Positions 24,296-33,539 of a stretch of DNA of 64,000 nt are shown here, piece by piece. Position 1 is the first letter of the stretch. Each line of letters starts with the position of its first letter. A model generated the notes under the pieces. That model worked only from the letters and a program-made list of their open reading frames with translations. It was not told the DNA's origin and did not search any database. The translations under genes and the position numbers were made by a program. The DNA comes from JADGRF01 sp035274465 (GTDB lineage: Bacteria; Myxococcota_A; Polyangia; Polyangiales; JAFGIB01): assembly GCA_035274465.1 (NCBI GenBank), contig DATEOF010000195.1:1-64000 (forward strand), in the 5' to 3' direction.

Positions 24296-25918
24296 GTGCG
24301 TCTGGTGCGGCCGTCCTTACTCGTGTTCGCTGTCGCGGTGCTGGCGTCGCTGTCGATTCACCTGCCTGTCTACAAGGCCCTCGGTGATCTGGCAGACGTG
24401 CTGCTGCACTCGCCAGCGTCCAAGGCGTCGCCGCGCCCCGTCCAGTTCGAGATCCTCGACAATCCGGACCCGACCAAGAAGGACGAGCCGAAGCCCGAGG
24501 AGCCGGCCAAGCCCCCGGAACAACTGGCAAAGGCGGAGCTGAAGCCCAAGCCCAAGGAAGAGCACAAGGAGCTGGTCAAGCCCAAGCCCAAGCCGGAGCC
24601 GCCCAAGATCGAGGTGCCCGTGCAGCAGGTCCCGGTGGAGCCGATCCCGCAGCCCCAGGACAGCCAGCAGCCCAAGCACGCGATCACGCAGAAGAGCGAC
24701 GACCCCAACGTCGCGCCGCCCGACAATCCGCGCTTCATCGCCGAGGAAAACCGGCGCGTCGAAGAGGAGAGTGTCGCCAACCAACGCACGACGGCCGAGG
24801 TCGACGAACAGCCGGCCGCGCAGGCCAGGGCGCGCGATCAGGAGATGATCGGCAACGCCGACCAGGAAGACGTCGCCGACCTGCAGGACGTGCACGGCGA
24901 AGACTCGCGCAATCCCACGGCGAAGGAAGCGCGCGAGAAGCCGCCCAGCCCTTCGAAGCTCGGCCAGGGCGAGAAGCAGGACCCTGCCGTCGCGCAGGCG
25001 CCCAAGCAGGGCGGCAGCGAGGCGCGCGAGGAGCAGAAGCGTGAGGTGGCCGCCGGCAGCGAGCACGTCGGCGGTGAAGAAGAAGCGCTGGTGATCAACG
25101 ACGGCTCGGGTAGCATCCGCATCCGTCGCGCGCCGCAAGGTCGCGGGGCGGGTGACGGCGGCGGCGAACCTCAGCGCGGTTCGCGCGGCGCGGCCTCGCG
25201 CGATCAGGGCGCGGTCGCGGGCGCTTCGACGAACTTGAAGCTCTCGTGGTCGCAGTTCGAGTCGACGTTCGGCTCCGAAGAGCTGAAGAAGCAGCGCGAC
25301 GCGTACCTCGAGCAGCGCCGCACGCAGGCCAAGGGTGGGCGCAACGAGGAGCAGTGGAAGAAGTTCCGCGCGGCGGTCGAGAACTACGTCGATCAGGTCA
25401 AGCCCGGCAACCAGACCGCGCTCAACGCTGCGGCGTCACCGTTCGCAGCGTACCTGGCGGCGATCCACCGCAACATCCATCGCGAGTTCGCGATGAAGTT
25501 CCTGCGCAGTTTGCCGCTGTTGGGCGGACCGTTCGCCGATCCCAACCTGCGCACGCGCCTGGCCATCGTGATCAACCAGGATGGAACGCTGCATCAAGTC
25601 GGCGTGATCCAGACCAGCGGCTTCACGCCCTACGACTTCGGCGCGTGGAACGCGGTCACCAAGGCTGCGCCGTTCCCCGAGGCGCCGAAGAAGATCCTCT
25701 CGGGTGATGGCCGCGTCTACGTGCACTGGGACTTCTACAACAACGAACGCCAGTGCGGCACGTTCAACGCCGAGCCGTACATCTTGCCCATGCCCGATCG
25801 CAAGACGCCGCCCTCGCCCGGACCGCTGCACGACAACTACGACTCGCCGGGCAAGGGCAAGCTGGGTCGGGCTCCCGAACCCGTGCCACCCGAGCAACGC
25901 CTCTCTCGATTCCCGTGA
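24296..25918 (+). CDS. TonB-like energy-transducing protein
   Basis: 540 residues from GTG 24296 with CCGGAGA upstream. One N-terminal membrane helix (about 5-25, LLVFAVAVLASLSIH), a long Pro/Lys/Glu periplasm-spanning region (45-230, with KPKPKEEHKELVKPKPKPEP), an acidic Gln-rich part to about 300, and a C-terminal domain from about 395 (HREFAMKFLRSLPLL; LRTRLAIVINQDGTLHQVGVIQTSGF) that matches the TonB_C fold. TonB transmits inner-membrane proton-motive force to outer-membrane receptors. It is much longer than E. coli TonB (239). No ExbB/ExbD neighbour. Its TGA overlaps the GTG of queG. Confidence 0.85.
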   Translation: MRLVRPSLLVFAVAVLASLSIHLPVYKALGDLADVLLHSPASKASPRPVQFEILDNPDPTKKDEPKPEEPAKPPEQLAKAELKPKPKEEHKELVKPKPKPEPPKIEVPVQQVPVEPIPQPQDSQQPKHAITQKSDDPNVAPPDNPRFIAEENRRVEEESVANQRTTAEVDEQPAAQARARDQEMIGNADQEDVADLQDVHGEDSRNPTAKEAREKPPSPSKLGQGEKQDPAVAQAPKQGGSEAREEQKREVAAGSEHVGGEEEALVINDGSGSIRIRRAPQGRGAGDGGGEPQRGSRGAASRDQGAVAGASTNLKLSWSQFESTFGSEELKKQRDAYLEQRRTQAKGGRNEEQWKKFRAAVENYVDQVKPGNQTALNAAASPFAAYLAAIHRNIHREFAMKFLRSLPLLGGPFADPNLRTRLAIVINQDGTLHQVGVIQTSGFTPYDFGAWNAVTKAAPFPEAPKKILSGDGRVYVHWDFYNNERQCGTFNAEPYILPMPDRKTPPSPGPLHDNYDSPGKGKLGRAPEPVPPEQRLSRFP

Positions 25919-26958
25919 CCTCCGAAGCTCTCAGCGCCGAGCTCAAAGCGCTGGCACTGGGGCTCGGCTTCGCACGCGTCGGCATCGCTGCGGCCACGGC
26001 GCTGCACGAGGACGCCTCGCGCTTGCGCGCCTGGGTCGCAGCTGGACGCCACGGCCAGATGCAATACATGGCCGATACGGCCGAAGTACGCGCCGATCCG
26101 CGTCACCCGGACATGATGCCGAGCGCGCGCAGCGTGATCGTGCTGGCGACGGCCTACGCGCGAAGCCCGGGCCTGCCCAGGCTCTCCGGCAGCGGCGGAC
26201 GCATCGCGCGTTACGCGCAAGGCCGCGACTACCACCCAGTGCTCTACGACAGGCTGCGCGCCGTCAAACGCCGGCTGCGCGAAGCCGGTGCCACGGCGCG
26301 TGCCTGCGTCGACAGTATGCCGGTGCTCGAGCGCGCCTGGGCAGTGCGCGCGGGCCTCGGCTTCATCGGCAAGAATGCCTGCCTGATCATCCCCGGTCTC
26401 GGCTCGCACGTGCTGCTCAGCATCGTGCTGACCAGCGCAGAGCTCGTACCGGACAGCCCGATGCCCGAGCGCTGCGGCAGCTGCCGTTTGTGCCTCGATG
26501 CCTGCCCGACGCAAGCCTTCCTCGGCCCGCGCGAGCTGGATGCGAGGCGCTGCATCTCGTACCTCACGATCGAGCACGAAGGCTCGATCGCGGCCGAGCT
26601 GCGCAGCGGCATGGGCGAGTGGCTGTTCGGCTGTGACGTGTGTCAGGATGTCTGCCCGTACAACAAGCGTGAACAGGTGCAGCCGACGGCGGCGGACGTG
26701 CATGCGCCGCGCGAGCGCATCCGCGAGCTCGGCGCGGAAGACTTTCTACGCATGGACGAGCACGTGTTCGACCGCTACACGCGCAGCACCGCGCTGCGCA
26801 GGGCGGGCAGGGCAGGCATGGCGCGCAACGCGGCTATCGCGCTCGGCAACCTCGGCGACAAGCGGCACTTGCCTCTGATCGTGAAGACGGCGGAGGCGGA
26901 TCCGGCGGAAGAGGTGCGGGAAGCGGCGCTGTGGTCGCATGAGAAGCTGCGCGGCTGA
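25915..26958 (+). CDS. queG: epoxyqueuosine reductase QueG
   Basis: 347 residues from GTG 25915, overlapping the previous stop by GTGA. Reduces epoxyqueuosine to queuosine in tRNA using cobalamin and two [4Fe-4S] clusters. Cluster ligands: Cys187, Cys190, Cys193 and Cys197 (CGSCRLCLDACP), and Cys213, Cys240, Cys243 and Cys247 (CDVCQDVCP). The catalytic Asp133 is in CVDSMPV. The C-terminal HEAT-like repeat (ALGNLGDKRHLPLI) binds tRNA. Cytosolic. Nothing unusual. Confidence 0.95.
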   Translation: MTSEALSAELKALALGLGFARVGIAAATALHEDASRLRAWVAAGRHGQMQYMADTAEVRADPRHPDMMPSARSVIVLATAYARSPGLPRLSGSGGRIARYAQGRDYHPVLYDRLRAVKRRLREAGATARACVDSMPVLERAWAVRAGLGFIGKNACLIIPGLGSHVLLSIVLTSAELVPDSPMPERCGSCRLCLDACPTQAFLGPRELDARRCISYLTIEHEGSIAAELRSGMGEWLFGCDVCQDVCPYNKREQVQPTAADVHAPRERIRELGAEDFLRMDEHVFDRYTRSTALRRAGRAGMARNAAIALGNLGDKRHLPLIVKTAEADPAEEVREAALWSHEKLRG

Positions 26959-26969
26959 GACGCAGAGAC

Positions 26970-27056
26970 CTAGCAACTAGAACCATGAACAGGAACTCGA
27001 ACTAGCAATCGCGCGTTTCCCCTCTTCTGTATTCGCTTTCTGTTCCTAGTTGCTAG
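26970..27056. terminator. inverted repeat between convergent queG and deacetylase genes
   Basis: CTAGCAACTAGAAC at 26970-26983 is mirrored by GTTCCTAGTTGCTAG at 27042-27056 with one extra base. The arms are 14-15 bp apart by 58 bp of AT-richer sequence that itself contains smaller repeats (AGGAACTCGAACTAGCAA). It fills the convergent gap and probably ends both transcripts, though the large loop is unusual. Confidence 0.45.
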
Positions 27057-27060
27057 TTCT

Positions 27061-28104
27061 TCACCACAGCCCTGCCCATTGACCGGCCAGTGCCCGCCGC
27101 GACGCCTCGATCGCCAGCTCGGCCCGCTCCGGGATCGCGCCTAGCGGCAACTCGAGCCGCGTTCCCTGCAGCGCCGCCGCTACCTGCGCCACGCTCGCCT
27201 CGATCGCTTGCAGATCGTATCCACCCTCGAGCACGAAGCCGATGCGCCCGTGTCCGATCGTATCCACGAGATCGATCAACGCGCCGGCCATCGCGCAGTA
27301 GGTCGCGCTCGACAGCTGCATCTGCGCCAGGGGATCGCGCGCGTGCGCGTCGAACCCCGCCGACACCAGCACCAGCTCCGGCGCATACGCGCGCAAGACG
27401 GGCATCACCACCTGGCGAAACGCTGCGCCGTAGGCCTCGTCGCCGCTGCCTCCGGGCAGCGCCAGGTTCGCGGTGAATCCTGCGCCTGCGCCCGTGCCGA
27501 TCTCGTGCGGCGCGCCGGTGCCCGGGTAGAACGGATACTGGTGCAGCGACACGAACAAGACGCGCGGATCGCGGTAGAACATGTCCTGCGTGCCGTTTCC
27601 GTGGTGGACGTCCCAATCCACGATGGCCACCCGGGTCAGCCCCTGCGCCAGCGCTTCGCTCGCGGCCAGCGCCACGTTGTTGAACACGCAAAAGCCCATG
27701 CTGGTGTCCGGCATCGCGTGGTGGCCCGGAGGGCGCAGCAGCGCGACGCCGCGCTTCGCAGCGCCGCCGAGCAGCTGCTTGGTCAGGTCGATCGCACCAC
27801 CGGCCGCCAGCCAGGCTGCCTCGCGCGTCCCCGGTGAAAAATACGTGTCGCCGTCCAGATCGCCATGCCCCTCGCGCAGACGCACGTTCAGGCTCGCCAG
27901 ATACTCCGGAGAATGCATGCGAGCGAGCTCCACGGGCGTGGCCGGGCGCACCGTGAGTTTTTCGCGCTCGGTCTCGGGCAGCCGCCCGTACAGCCCGGAC
28001 CGGGCCGCGAGCAGGCGCTCGGGACACTCCGGGTGCTGGCCGGAACTGTCCGCGTGCGCATCGAATCGGGTGTCATCGACGATGGCGATGGGTGCGGTCG
28101 GCAT
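27061..28104 (-). CDS. histone deacetylase family hydrolase
   Basis: 347 residues. The arginase/deacetylase fold, with HPECPERL near 24, RPPGHHA (124-130), the metal site DWDVHHGNGT (about 164-173), QYPFYPGTG, GFDAH (about 246-250) and a late EGGYD. Substrate residues His-His, the two Asp and Tyr are all present, so it should be a Zn-dependent amidohydrolase. Bacterial members deacetylate acetylpolyamines, acetoin-related or protein acetyl-lysine substrates; which one cannot be told. Divergent from the FG-GAP lipoprotein gene over 102 bp. Confidence 0.92.
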   Translation of the reverse strand: MPTAPIAIVDDTRFDAHADSSGQHPECPERLLAARSGLYGRLPETEREKLTVRPATPVELARMHSPEYLASLNVRLREGHGDLDGDTYFSPGTREAAWLAAGGAIDLTKQLLGGAAKRGVALLRPPGHHAMPDTSMGFCVFNNVALAASEALAQGLTRVAIVDWDVHHGNGTQDMFYRDPRVLFVSLHQYPFYPGTGAPHEIGTGAGAGFTANLALPGGSGDEAYGAAFRQVVMPVLRAYAPELVLVSAGFDAHARDPLAQMQLSSATYCAMAGALIDLVDTIGHGRIGFVLEGGYDLQAIEASVAQVAAALQGTRLELPLGAIPERAELAIEASRRALAGQWAGLW

Positions 28105-28206
28105 GCGCGTACCTTAGCAAAGCGCGTCCGCGAGCGCGTTGTGCAGTCCATACACGCTCGGGAACCGCTTGTGCCGGCGGCCTGCGTCAGCTACGGACCG
28201 TCACTC

Positions 28207-30366
28207 ATGCCGAGAACGCTCTCCTGCGCGGCCCTGCTCTGGGCGGCAGCCGCCCTCGCCGGTTGTTCGGACTTCGTCGAGCGTACCCGGGTCGAGGTGT
28301 CGATCGACGCCGAAAAGTCGCTGCGCGAGCGCATCCGCGAAGTCGATGTCGAAGTGTGGAGCGGCCTGTTGAACGAGAACGCCTGGGAACTGGTGCTCAA
28401 GCGCCAGCTCTTGCCGCGCGGGGCGACGGGCTGGCCGCTGTCGTTCACGTTGCCGCGGCCGAAGCTCGAGGAAAACAGCGGCTATCTGATCACGGCCGCG
28501 GCCCAGGACGCGAACGGCAAGACGCTGACCGTGGTGCGCGCGATCAGCGCCTACGTCTCTGAAAAGACCATCGAGCTGAAGCTGGAGTTCGACGCGGCTT
28601 GCGTCATGCGCGAGATGCCCTGTCCTGCCACGTTCACCTGCCAGGACGGCCAGTGCATGTCATCGGTCGTTCCGCCCGGGGAACAGCCGGGTGCGAAACC
28701 ATCCGAGATGCCGGCAGCGGGGTCGGGTGACGCGGGCGCTGCCGGCGCTCCCGCGCCGGGCTGCCAGGCTGGCTCGGGTTGCGACAAGAAGCCGACCGGG
28801 CCCGCGTCGGCTTGCCCCACGCGCGATGATCAGGGCGTGTGTCAGACCTGTCCTGCCGGCTTCCTCACCGGCCCTGCCGACGAGTGCCGCCCGGCGCTGC
28901 GTGCGCTCGCAGCTGACGGCGGCAAGCTCGAGCCCGCTTTCGATCCGGCAGAGTCGAGCTACGTCGTGCACGTGCCGCTGCTTCAGGAGCGCGTCCGGCT
29001 CGATCTGCAGCTGCCCGACGCGGTCGAGGCCACGATCAACGGCGCGGCGCTGGCCGCAGGGGGCAGCTGGACCAGCCCGAACCTGCCGCTCGGTGATACC
29101 CGCGTGGCGATCGCGCTCAGCGCGCCCGGACGCAGCAACCGCAGCCACGACGTGGTGTTGCGCCGCGAAGGCGCGCAGCGCGCGCAGCTGATGGCGGCGG
29201 AGGCAGGCCCCGGAGACGAGCTCGGGCGCAGCGTGGCGCTGTCGGGGGATCGGTTGGTGGTCGGTGCACCCTTCGAGGACGGCGGCGCGGGCTCACGCGC
29301 CGGCATGCCCAACGAGAGCGCAGCTGCCAGCGGCGCGGCTTACGTCTACGTGCGCGACGGCGATAGCTGGGTACAGAAGGACTACCTCAAGCCAGACAAC
29401 CCCCGCGCCGGAGCGCACTTCGGCTTGAACGTGGCGCTCGACGGCGACTACCTGGCGATCGCGGCGCCCGAGGACTCGGGCGGCGGAGCCATCTACATGT
29501 TCGAGTGGGACGGCAGCGGCTTCCGCAGCAAGGCCACGCTTCGCGGGGACAAGGACGGCTTGCTGCTCGGCCGGGCGGTCGCCTTGCAAGGGCAGCGCGT
29601 GGTCGCAGGTGCGCCGGGCGACAGCACCGGAGCGAGCGGCGCCGGCAGCGTGTTCGTGTTCGAGCGCACGGGCGGCGAGTGGAAGCTCGACAAGACCCTG
29701 CGCGTCGGTTCGCCGGGCGTGTGGGATTACCTCGGTTCGTCGGTGGCGCTGGATGGCGACACGATCGCCAGCGGCGCGACCGGGCGCACGGTCGAAGGCA
29801 GCACGTTCCCCGGCGGCGGTGTCTACGTGTTCGTGCGCGGCGACCAGGGCTGGAAGGAGCAGCAGATGCTGCGGCCGGCCGCGAGCGAGCCCCTGGCGTT
29901 CTTCGGCGAGAGCGTGTCGATCTCGGGCGACTCGATCGCCGTCGGCGCGTTCCAGTCGAGTCCGGGCGGCTCCGCCTGCGTATTCGAACGCGGCAGCGAC
30001 GGCAAGTTCGGGCCGCCTCAGCTGTTGGTACCGTCGAACTCGCGCCCGGCGGACAACTTCGGCCGCCGCGTGTTGATCCGCGGCGACACGCTCCTGGTCG
30101 GAGCTCCACACGAGCCCAGCGCCAACGGCGGCATTGCAGCCGATGGCGGCGGGATGGCTACGGCCAGCGGCGCGGTGTACCTGTTCTCGCGCCAGCGCGA
30201 CGGCTGGCGGCAGGTGACGCAGATCAAGGCACAGGCGCCGGTGGCGAACGAAGAGTTCGGCCACGCGCTCGCGCTCAGCGGCGACACCTTCGTGGTCGGC
30301 GCGCCGAGTGATCCGAAGCTCGACGGCACCGGTAGCGGCAGCGGTGCGTTCTACGTATTTCGCTGA
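28207..30366 (+). CDS. FG-GAP propeller lipoprotein with cadherin-like domain
   Basis: 719 residues from ATG 28207. Signal peptide ends LAGC (Cys20). Residues 20-140 form a beta-domain, followed by a Cys pair and a Gly/Ala/Pro linker (155-195). A small Cys-rich piece (CPTRDDQGVCQTCPAGF) precedes a cadherin-like beta-sandwich (about 230-325, LEPAFDPAESSYVVHVPLL). The rest is a seven-bladed FG-GAP-type propeller: each blade has LGRSVALSGDRLVVGAP-like words (about 340, 395, 450, 505, 560, 615, 685). Surface-anchored, likely adhesive or ligand-binding. Its last 16 bp overlap the convergent gene. Confidence 0.88.
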   Translation: MPRTLSCAALLWAAAALAGCSDFVERTRVEVSIDAEKSLRERIREVDVEVWSGLLNENAWELVLKRQLLPRGATGWPLSFTLPRPKLEENSGYLITAAAQDANGKTLTVVRAISAYVSEKTIELKLEFDAACVMREMPCPATFTCQDGQCMSSVVPPGEQPGAKPSEMPAAGSGDAGAAGAPAPGCQAGSGCDKKPTGPASACPTRDDQGVCQTCPAGFLTGPADECRPALRALAADGGKLEPAFDPAESSYVVHVPLLQERVRLDLQLPDAVEATINGAALAAGGSWTSPNLPLGDTRVAIALSAPGRSNRSHDVVLRREGAQRAQLMAAEAGPGDELGRSVALSGDRLVVGAPFEDGGAGSRAGMPNESAAASGAAYVYVRDGDSWVQKDYLKPDNPRAGAHFGLNVALDGDYLAIAAPEDSGGGAIYMFEWDGSGFRSKATLRGDKDGLLLGRAVALQGQRVVAGAPGDSTGASGAGSVFVFERTGGEWKLDKTLRVGSPGVWDYLGSSVALDGDTIASGATGRTVEGSTFPGGGVYVFVRGDQGWKEQQMLRPAASEPLAFFGESVSISGDSIAVGAFQSSPGGSACVFERGSDGKFGPPQLLVPSNSRPADNFGRRVLIRGDTLLVGAPHEPSANGGIAADGGGMATASGAVYLFSRQRDGWRQVTQIKAQAPVANEEFGHALALSGDTFVVGAPSDPKLDGTGSGSGAFYVFR

Positions 30367-31769
30367 GCCAGCCCCAGGCGCACGCTTCCGAACAACAGCC
30401 AGATCAGGCACACGTTGCGCAGATCGAGCAGCAGCACCGCCAGCGGGTGGAAGGCCTTGAGCACCGGGTAGCCCTGCGGATAGATCAGCTGGCTCAGCAG
30501 CGCGACGAACGACAAGAGCCGCACGCCCGCGCGCCAGAGCCCGCCCGGCTCGTCGAGCGCGCCTGCAGCCAGGAGCGGCGCGGCGATCCAGATCAAGTAC
30601 TGCGGCGAGAACACGCGGCTGGTCAGCATGTAGCCCAGCAACAACGCGGTCGCGCACAGCGCGAGCGACCTCGGCTCGGCCCGCCAGCGCCGCGTACAGA
30701 TCCACGCGCAGCAGGCGACGAACAGCAGCGGCGACAGCAGCTTGATCGCCGGCGTGAGGCTGGTCTCGAGGTTGGCCGAGCCGAAGGACTCCTCGACCCG
30801 CGCCGGCAGGCCGAGCGCGTGGAAGAGCATCAACACTCCGGCATACAGCGATTCGATCTGCACGCCGCGCAGCGTGTGGTAGCGAAAGCTCTCGAGGTAG
30901 CGCGCTCCGGCGAAGGCGACCACGGGCAAGTTCAGCGCGAGCAGCAAGAGGCCCGCCGCGCCACAGCCGATAGCCGCGAGCCGCAGGCGATCGGGGGCGT
31001 TCGAGCGCGCATAGCCCACCAGCACGGCCAGAAAGCCGACGCCCGGCACCAGCTTCACCATCACACCGAGCGCGCCGAGGAGCCCTCCCAGCGCCGCCCA
31101 GTTCAGCCGTTCGCGTGCGCCGTCTCGCGAGAGCGCGCGCGTGCCCGCCCAGACGCAGACCAGCGTCAGAGTCACGACCAGGTGATCCATGCGCGTCGCG
31201 ACCACGCGCCCGAGCAGCGCGCAAAACACCAGCGACGCCCAGCCGAGTCGCGGCACCGCGAGCAGCGCCGCTCCGGGCTTCAGCAGCCGCACGGCCAGCC
31301 ACAAGTTGAACAGGTGCAGGATCAGCATCCAGGCGGCGAACAGGTGCCGGTAGACGGCGTAGTCTGTGCTGAACAACGCAGGCGGCACGAACGCCAGGAA
31401 GGCCAGCGGCGGATACTCGACGGTCACGTCGCGATACGGCCAGGCGCGCGAGGGGAGCTCTGCTTCAGCCGCGCTGCGGTGCTGGATCTTCTCCACGTGC
31501 GAGAGGTCGAGCTCGCCCTGGAGCAGCAAGCGCGCGTACTCGAGGTACAAGCGCTCGTCGCCCTCGCCGAAGAAGTACACGCGCACGGGGCCCCACGGCC
31601 CGTAGCGCTCGGCCGCCCGCAGGTACGGCTCGACCAGCTTGTACGGCCCGGGCTTCACGAGCGCGCGCACCTCGTCGCGCGTGAAGCCCGACTGATAGAG
31701 CCCCACGAACAGCAGCGCGTGCAACAGCACGATCGCCGACCACTGGAGCCACTCGCCGCGGCGAGGCAT
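30351..31769 (-). CDS. GT87-like polyprenol-phosphate-mannose-dependent mannosyltransferase
   Basis: 472 residues with about ten membrane helices, e.g. WLQWSAIVLLHALLFVGLY, FAAWMLILHLFNLWLAV, WAALGGLLGALGVMVKLV and ALLLGYMLTSRVFSPQYLIW. The periplasmic loop after TM1 carries the acidic pair region GEGDERLYLEYARLLLQGE and YPPLAFLAFVPPALF, as in DUF2029/GT87 enzymes that use a lipid-linked sugar donor. It is last in a minus-strand polysaccharide cluster; ATG overlaps the stop of the DUF3237 gene (TAATG). Donor and acceptor unknown. Confidence 0.85.
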   Translation of the reverse strand: MPRRGEWLQWSAIVLLHALLFVGLYQSGFTRDEVRALVKPGPYKLVEPYLRAAERYGPWGPVRVYFFGEGDERLYLEYARLLLQGELDLSHVEKIQHRSAAEAELPSRAWPYRDVTVEYPPLAFLAFVPPALFSTDYAVYRHLFAAWMLILHLFNLWLAVRLLKPGAALLAVPRLGWASLVFCALLGRVVATRMDHLVVTLTLVCVWAGTRALSRDGARERLNWAALGGLLGALGVMVKLVPGVGFLAVLVGYARSNAPDRLRLAAIGCGAAGLLLLALNLPVVAFAGARYLESFRYHTLRGVQIESLYAGVLMLFHALGLPARVEESFGSANLETSLTPAIKLLSPLLFVACCAWICTRRWRAEPRSLALCATALLLGYMLTSRVFSPQYLIWIAAPLLAAGALDEPGGLWRAGVRLLSFVALLSQLIYPQGYPVLKAFHPLAVLLLDLRNVCLIWLLFGSVRLGLAQRNT

Positions 31770-32239
31770 TACAACACTTCGTACACGTCGAGGTGCACAC
31801 GCAGGCCGCTGCCAACGACCAGCATCTTGAAGAAGGCGACGGCCAGTAGATCGTTCCAGCTTGCGAGCCGCGGCGCTGCGCTGCGAAAGCGCAGCGCGGT
31901 GCGCCAGTAGTAGTCTTCTAGAGGTGGGTGCTCGCCGCGAGCCAGGCGCTCGCGCACGGCGGCGGTCGGCGCCAGCAGGCCGTTGCTGCGCACCTCGATC
32001 AGCTCGGCCTGATCGCTCCGGAGCAGGTAGCGCGCGCTGATCTCGAGCGCGCGGTCGCTGCGTACGTCTTGCCAGTCTGCACCGCCGCTCAGCAGCTCAC
32101 CGCGCACGTCGTCGCCCTGGAACGTACCGCCCAGCAGCGGCACCAGCACGAGCTCGCCGCTCGGCGTCGCGCCGCTGGGTGTCATCGGGCCGAGGTCGGC
32201 GTCGATCTGCAAGAACGGGCGGAGGGCGGCGTTCGGCAT
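31769..32239 (-). CDS. DUF3237 family protein
   Basis: 156 residues from ATG 32237-32239; an upstream in-frame extension overlaps the neighbouring glycosyltransferase and is rejected. Family landmarks: GPMTPSGATPSGELVLVPLLGGTFQGD, ALEISARYLLRSDQAELIEVRSNG, a DYYWRTALRF segment and a C-terminal SWNDLLAVAF. DUF3237 members are small cytosolic beta-barrels of unknown role. It lies between a GT4 and a GT87 gene, coupled to the latter, so a link to the polymer is possible but unproven. Confidence 0.87.
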   Translation of the reverse strand: MPNAALRPFLQIDADLGPMTPSGATPSGELVLVPLLGGTFQGDDVRGELLSGGADWQDVRSDRALEISARYLLRSDQAELIEVRSNGLLAPTAAVRERLARGEHPPLEDYYWRTALRFRSAAPRLASWNDLLAVAFFKMLVVGSGLRVHLDVYEVL

Positions 32240-32288
32240 GGTGAGCCGGCAAGCTGTACGACAGACTGAGCCGCCGCGTAAACCCCTG

Positions 32289-33539
32289 TCACCCCGCAGC
32301 CCGTCCGACACGCCGCGACAGCACTTGCTCGATGGTGGTCGCCCAGCGCTCGAGCTGCAGCGTTCGGTTGAACTCGGTCACGTAGCGGCTGCGCGCCGCG
32401 CGGGCCAGCGTCTTGCGACGTACCGGATCGTCCGCGACCAGCCGCAGACAGGCGGACAGGGCGTTGGCGTCCTCGCAGGGGAAGAGCAGCCCGCTCTCGT
32501 CGTGCACCACTTGCTCGGCGATGCCGTCGACGTCCGAGGCCACCACGCACGTCGCCAGCGACATGGCTTCGAGCACCGAGAGCGGGAAGGCTTCGGCGCG
32601 CGAGGCCAGCACCATCGCGTCGGCGGCGTAGATGCGTTCATAGACGTCGTTGACGCTGCCCAGGAAGCGCGCGCGCCCACCCAGCTCTCGCGAGCGAGAC
32701 AGGCGAGCCTTGAGCGCTTCGGCCCAGCCGCCGCTCAGCGGGCCCAGGAAGTCCACGCGCAGCTGGGGGTGGCTGGCTGCCAGCTTCGACAGCGCATCCA
32801 GCACGATGTCCTGGCCCTTGCGCTGGATCACCGCGCCCACGCAGACGAGCTGGACCACGTCGGTGCTGTAGCCGAGCGTGCGCCTCACGTCCTTGCGATC
32901 GCGCGCCAGCAAGCGGTGCGTCTCTTGCTCGCGCACGCAATTCGGGATGTAGAACGAGTGCGCCGGATCGAGCGAGCCGAGCGCGTTCCACTCGGCGCGC
33001 CCGCGCTCGGACACGAACACGCGGTGGTCGTAGCTCTGGACGATCTCGAGCGCGCGCTCCACCGACGTCCCTCGCACGCCGCGGGCGAAGTGCCGCGGCG
33101 ACTCGTGGACCACCAGCAGGCTCGGCGTGTGCAACGCCGCCCTGGCACGCGCCCGCGCCGCCAGAAACACGCCGTGTGCGCCGAGGCCGTTCACCACCTC
33201 GAGCACCGCGCGCGCGTTGCGCCGCCGCCCGTGGGTGCGGACGATCGGCAAGCGATCTCGCACGGCCAGGCGCAGCTGTTCGGGCAAGCTGCGCGGTGGT
33301 GCGTCGCCCGAGAGCACGCTGCGCGCCACCGCGTAGGGCAGCAGGCTCTCGAAGTGGCACGGACCCAGGGCGACGCCGTCGATCGCGTTCGGCAGCTCGT
33401 GCGGCACCCAGGCGCGCACGCACACCTCGTGGCCCGAGCGCGACAGCGCCAGGAGCACGTCGAGCGCCGCAGCCGAGACGCCGGTGTGGCGGCCGAGCGT
33501 GCGCGTGGAGAGCGCGATCATGGGTTTGGCCTGGGTCAT
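32289..33539 (-). CDS. GT4 family glycosyltransferase
   Basis: 416 residues. N-terminal Rossmann domain (TRTLGRHTGVSAAALDVL; VRAWVPHEL) and C-terminal donor-binding domain with VCVGAVIQRKGQDIVLDAL (about 232-250), FLGSVNDVYERIYAADAMVLASR and the E-x7-E motif EAFPLSVLEAMSLATCVVA. Retaining enzymes of this class use UDP- or GDP-sugars. Its ATG overlaps the stop of the preceding GT4 gene (ATGA). Part of the 30.3-36 kb polysaccharide cluster. Confidence 0.93.
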   Translation of the reverse strand: MTQAKPMIALSTRTLGRHTGVSAAALDVLLALSRSGHEVCVRAWVPHELPNAIDGVALGPCHFESLLPYAVARSVLSGDAPPRSLPEQLRLAVRDRLPIVRTHGRRRNARAVLEVVNGLGAHGVFLAARARARAALHTPSLLVVHESPRHFARGVRGTSVERALEIVQSYDHRVFVSERGRAEWNALGSLDPAHSFYIPNCVREQETHRLLARDRKDVRRTLGYSTDVVQLVCVGAVIQRKGQDIVLDALSKLAASHPQLRVDFLGPLSGGWAEALKARLSRSRELGGRARFLGSVNDVYERIYAADAMVLASRAEAFPLSVLEAMSLATCVVASDVDGIAEQVVHDESGLLFPCEDANALSACLRLVADDPVRRKTLARAARSRYVTEFNRTLQLERWATTIEQVLSRRVGRAAG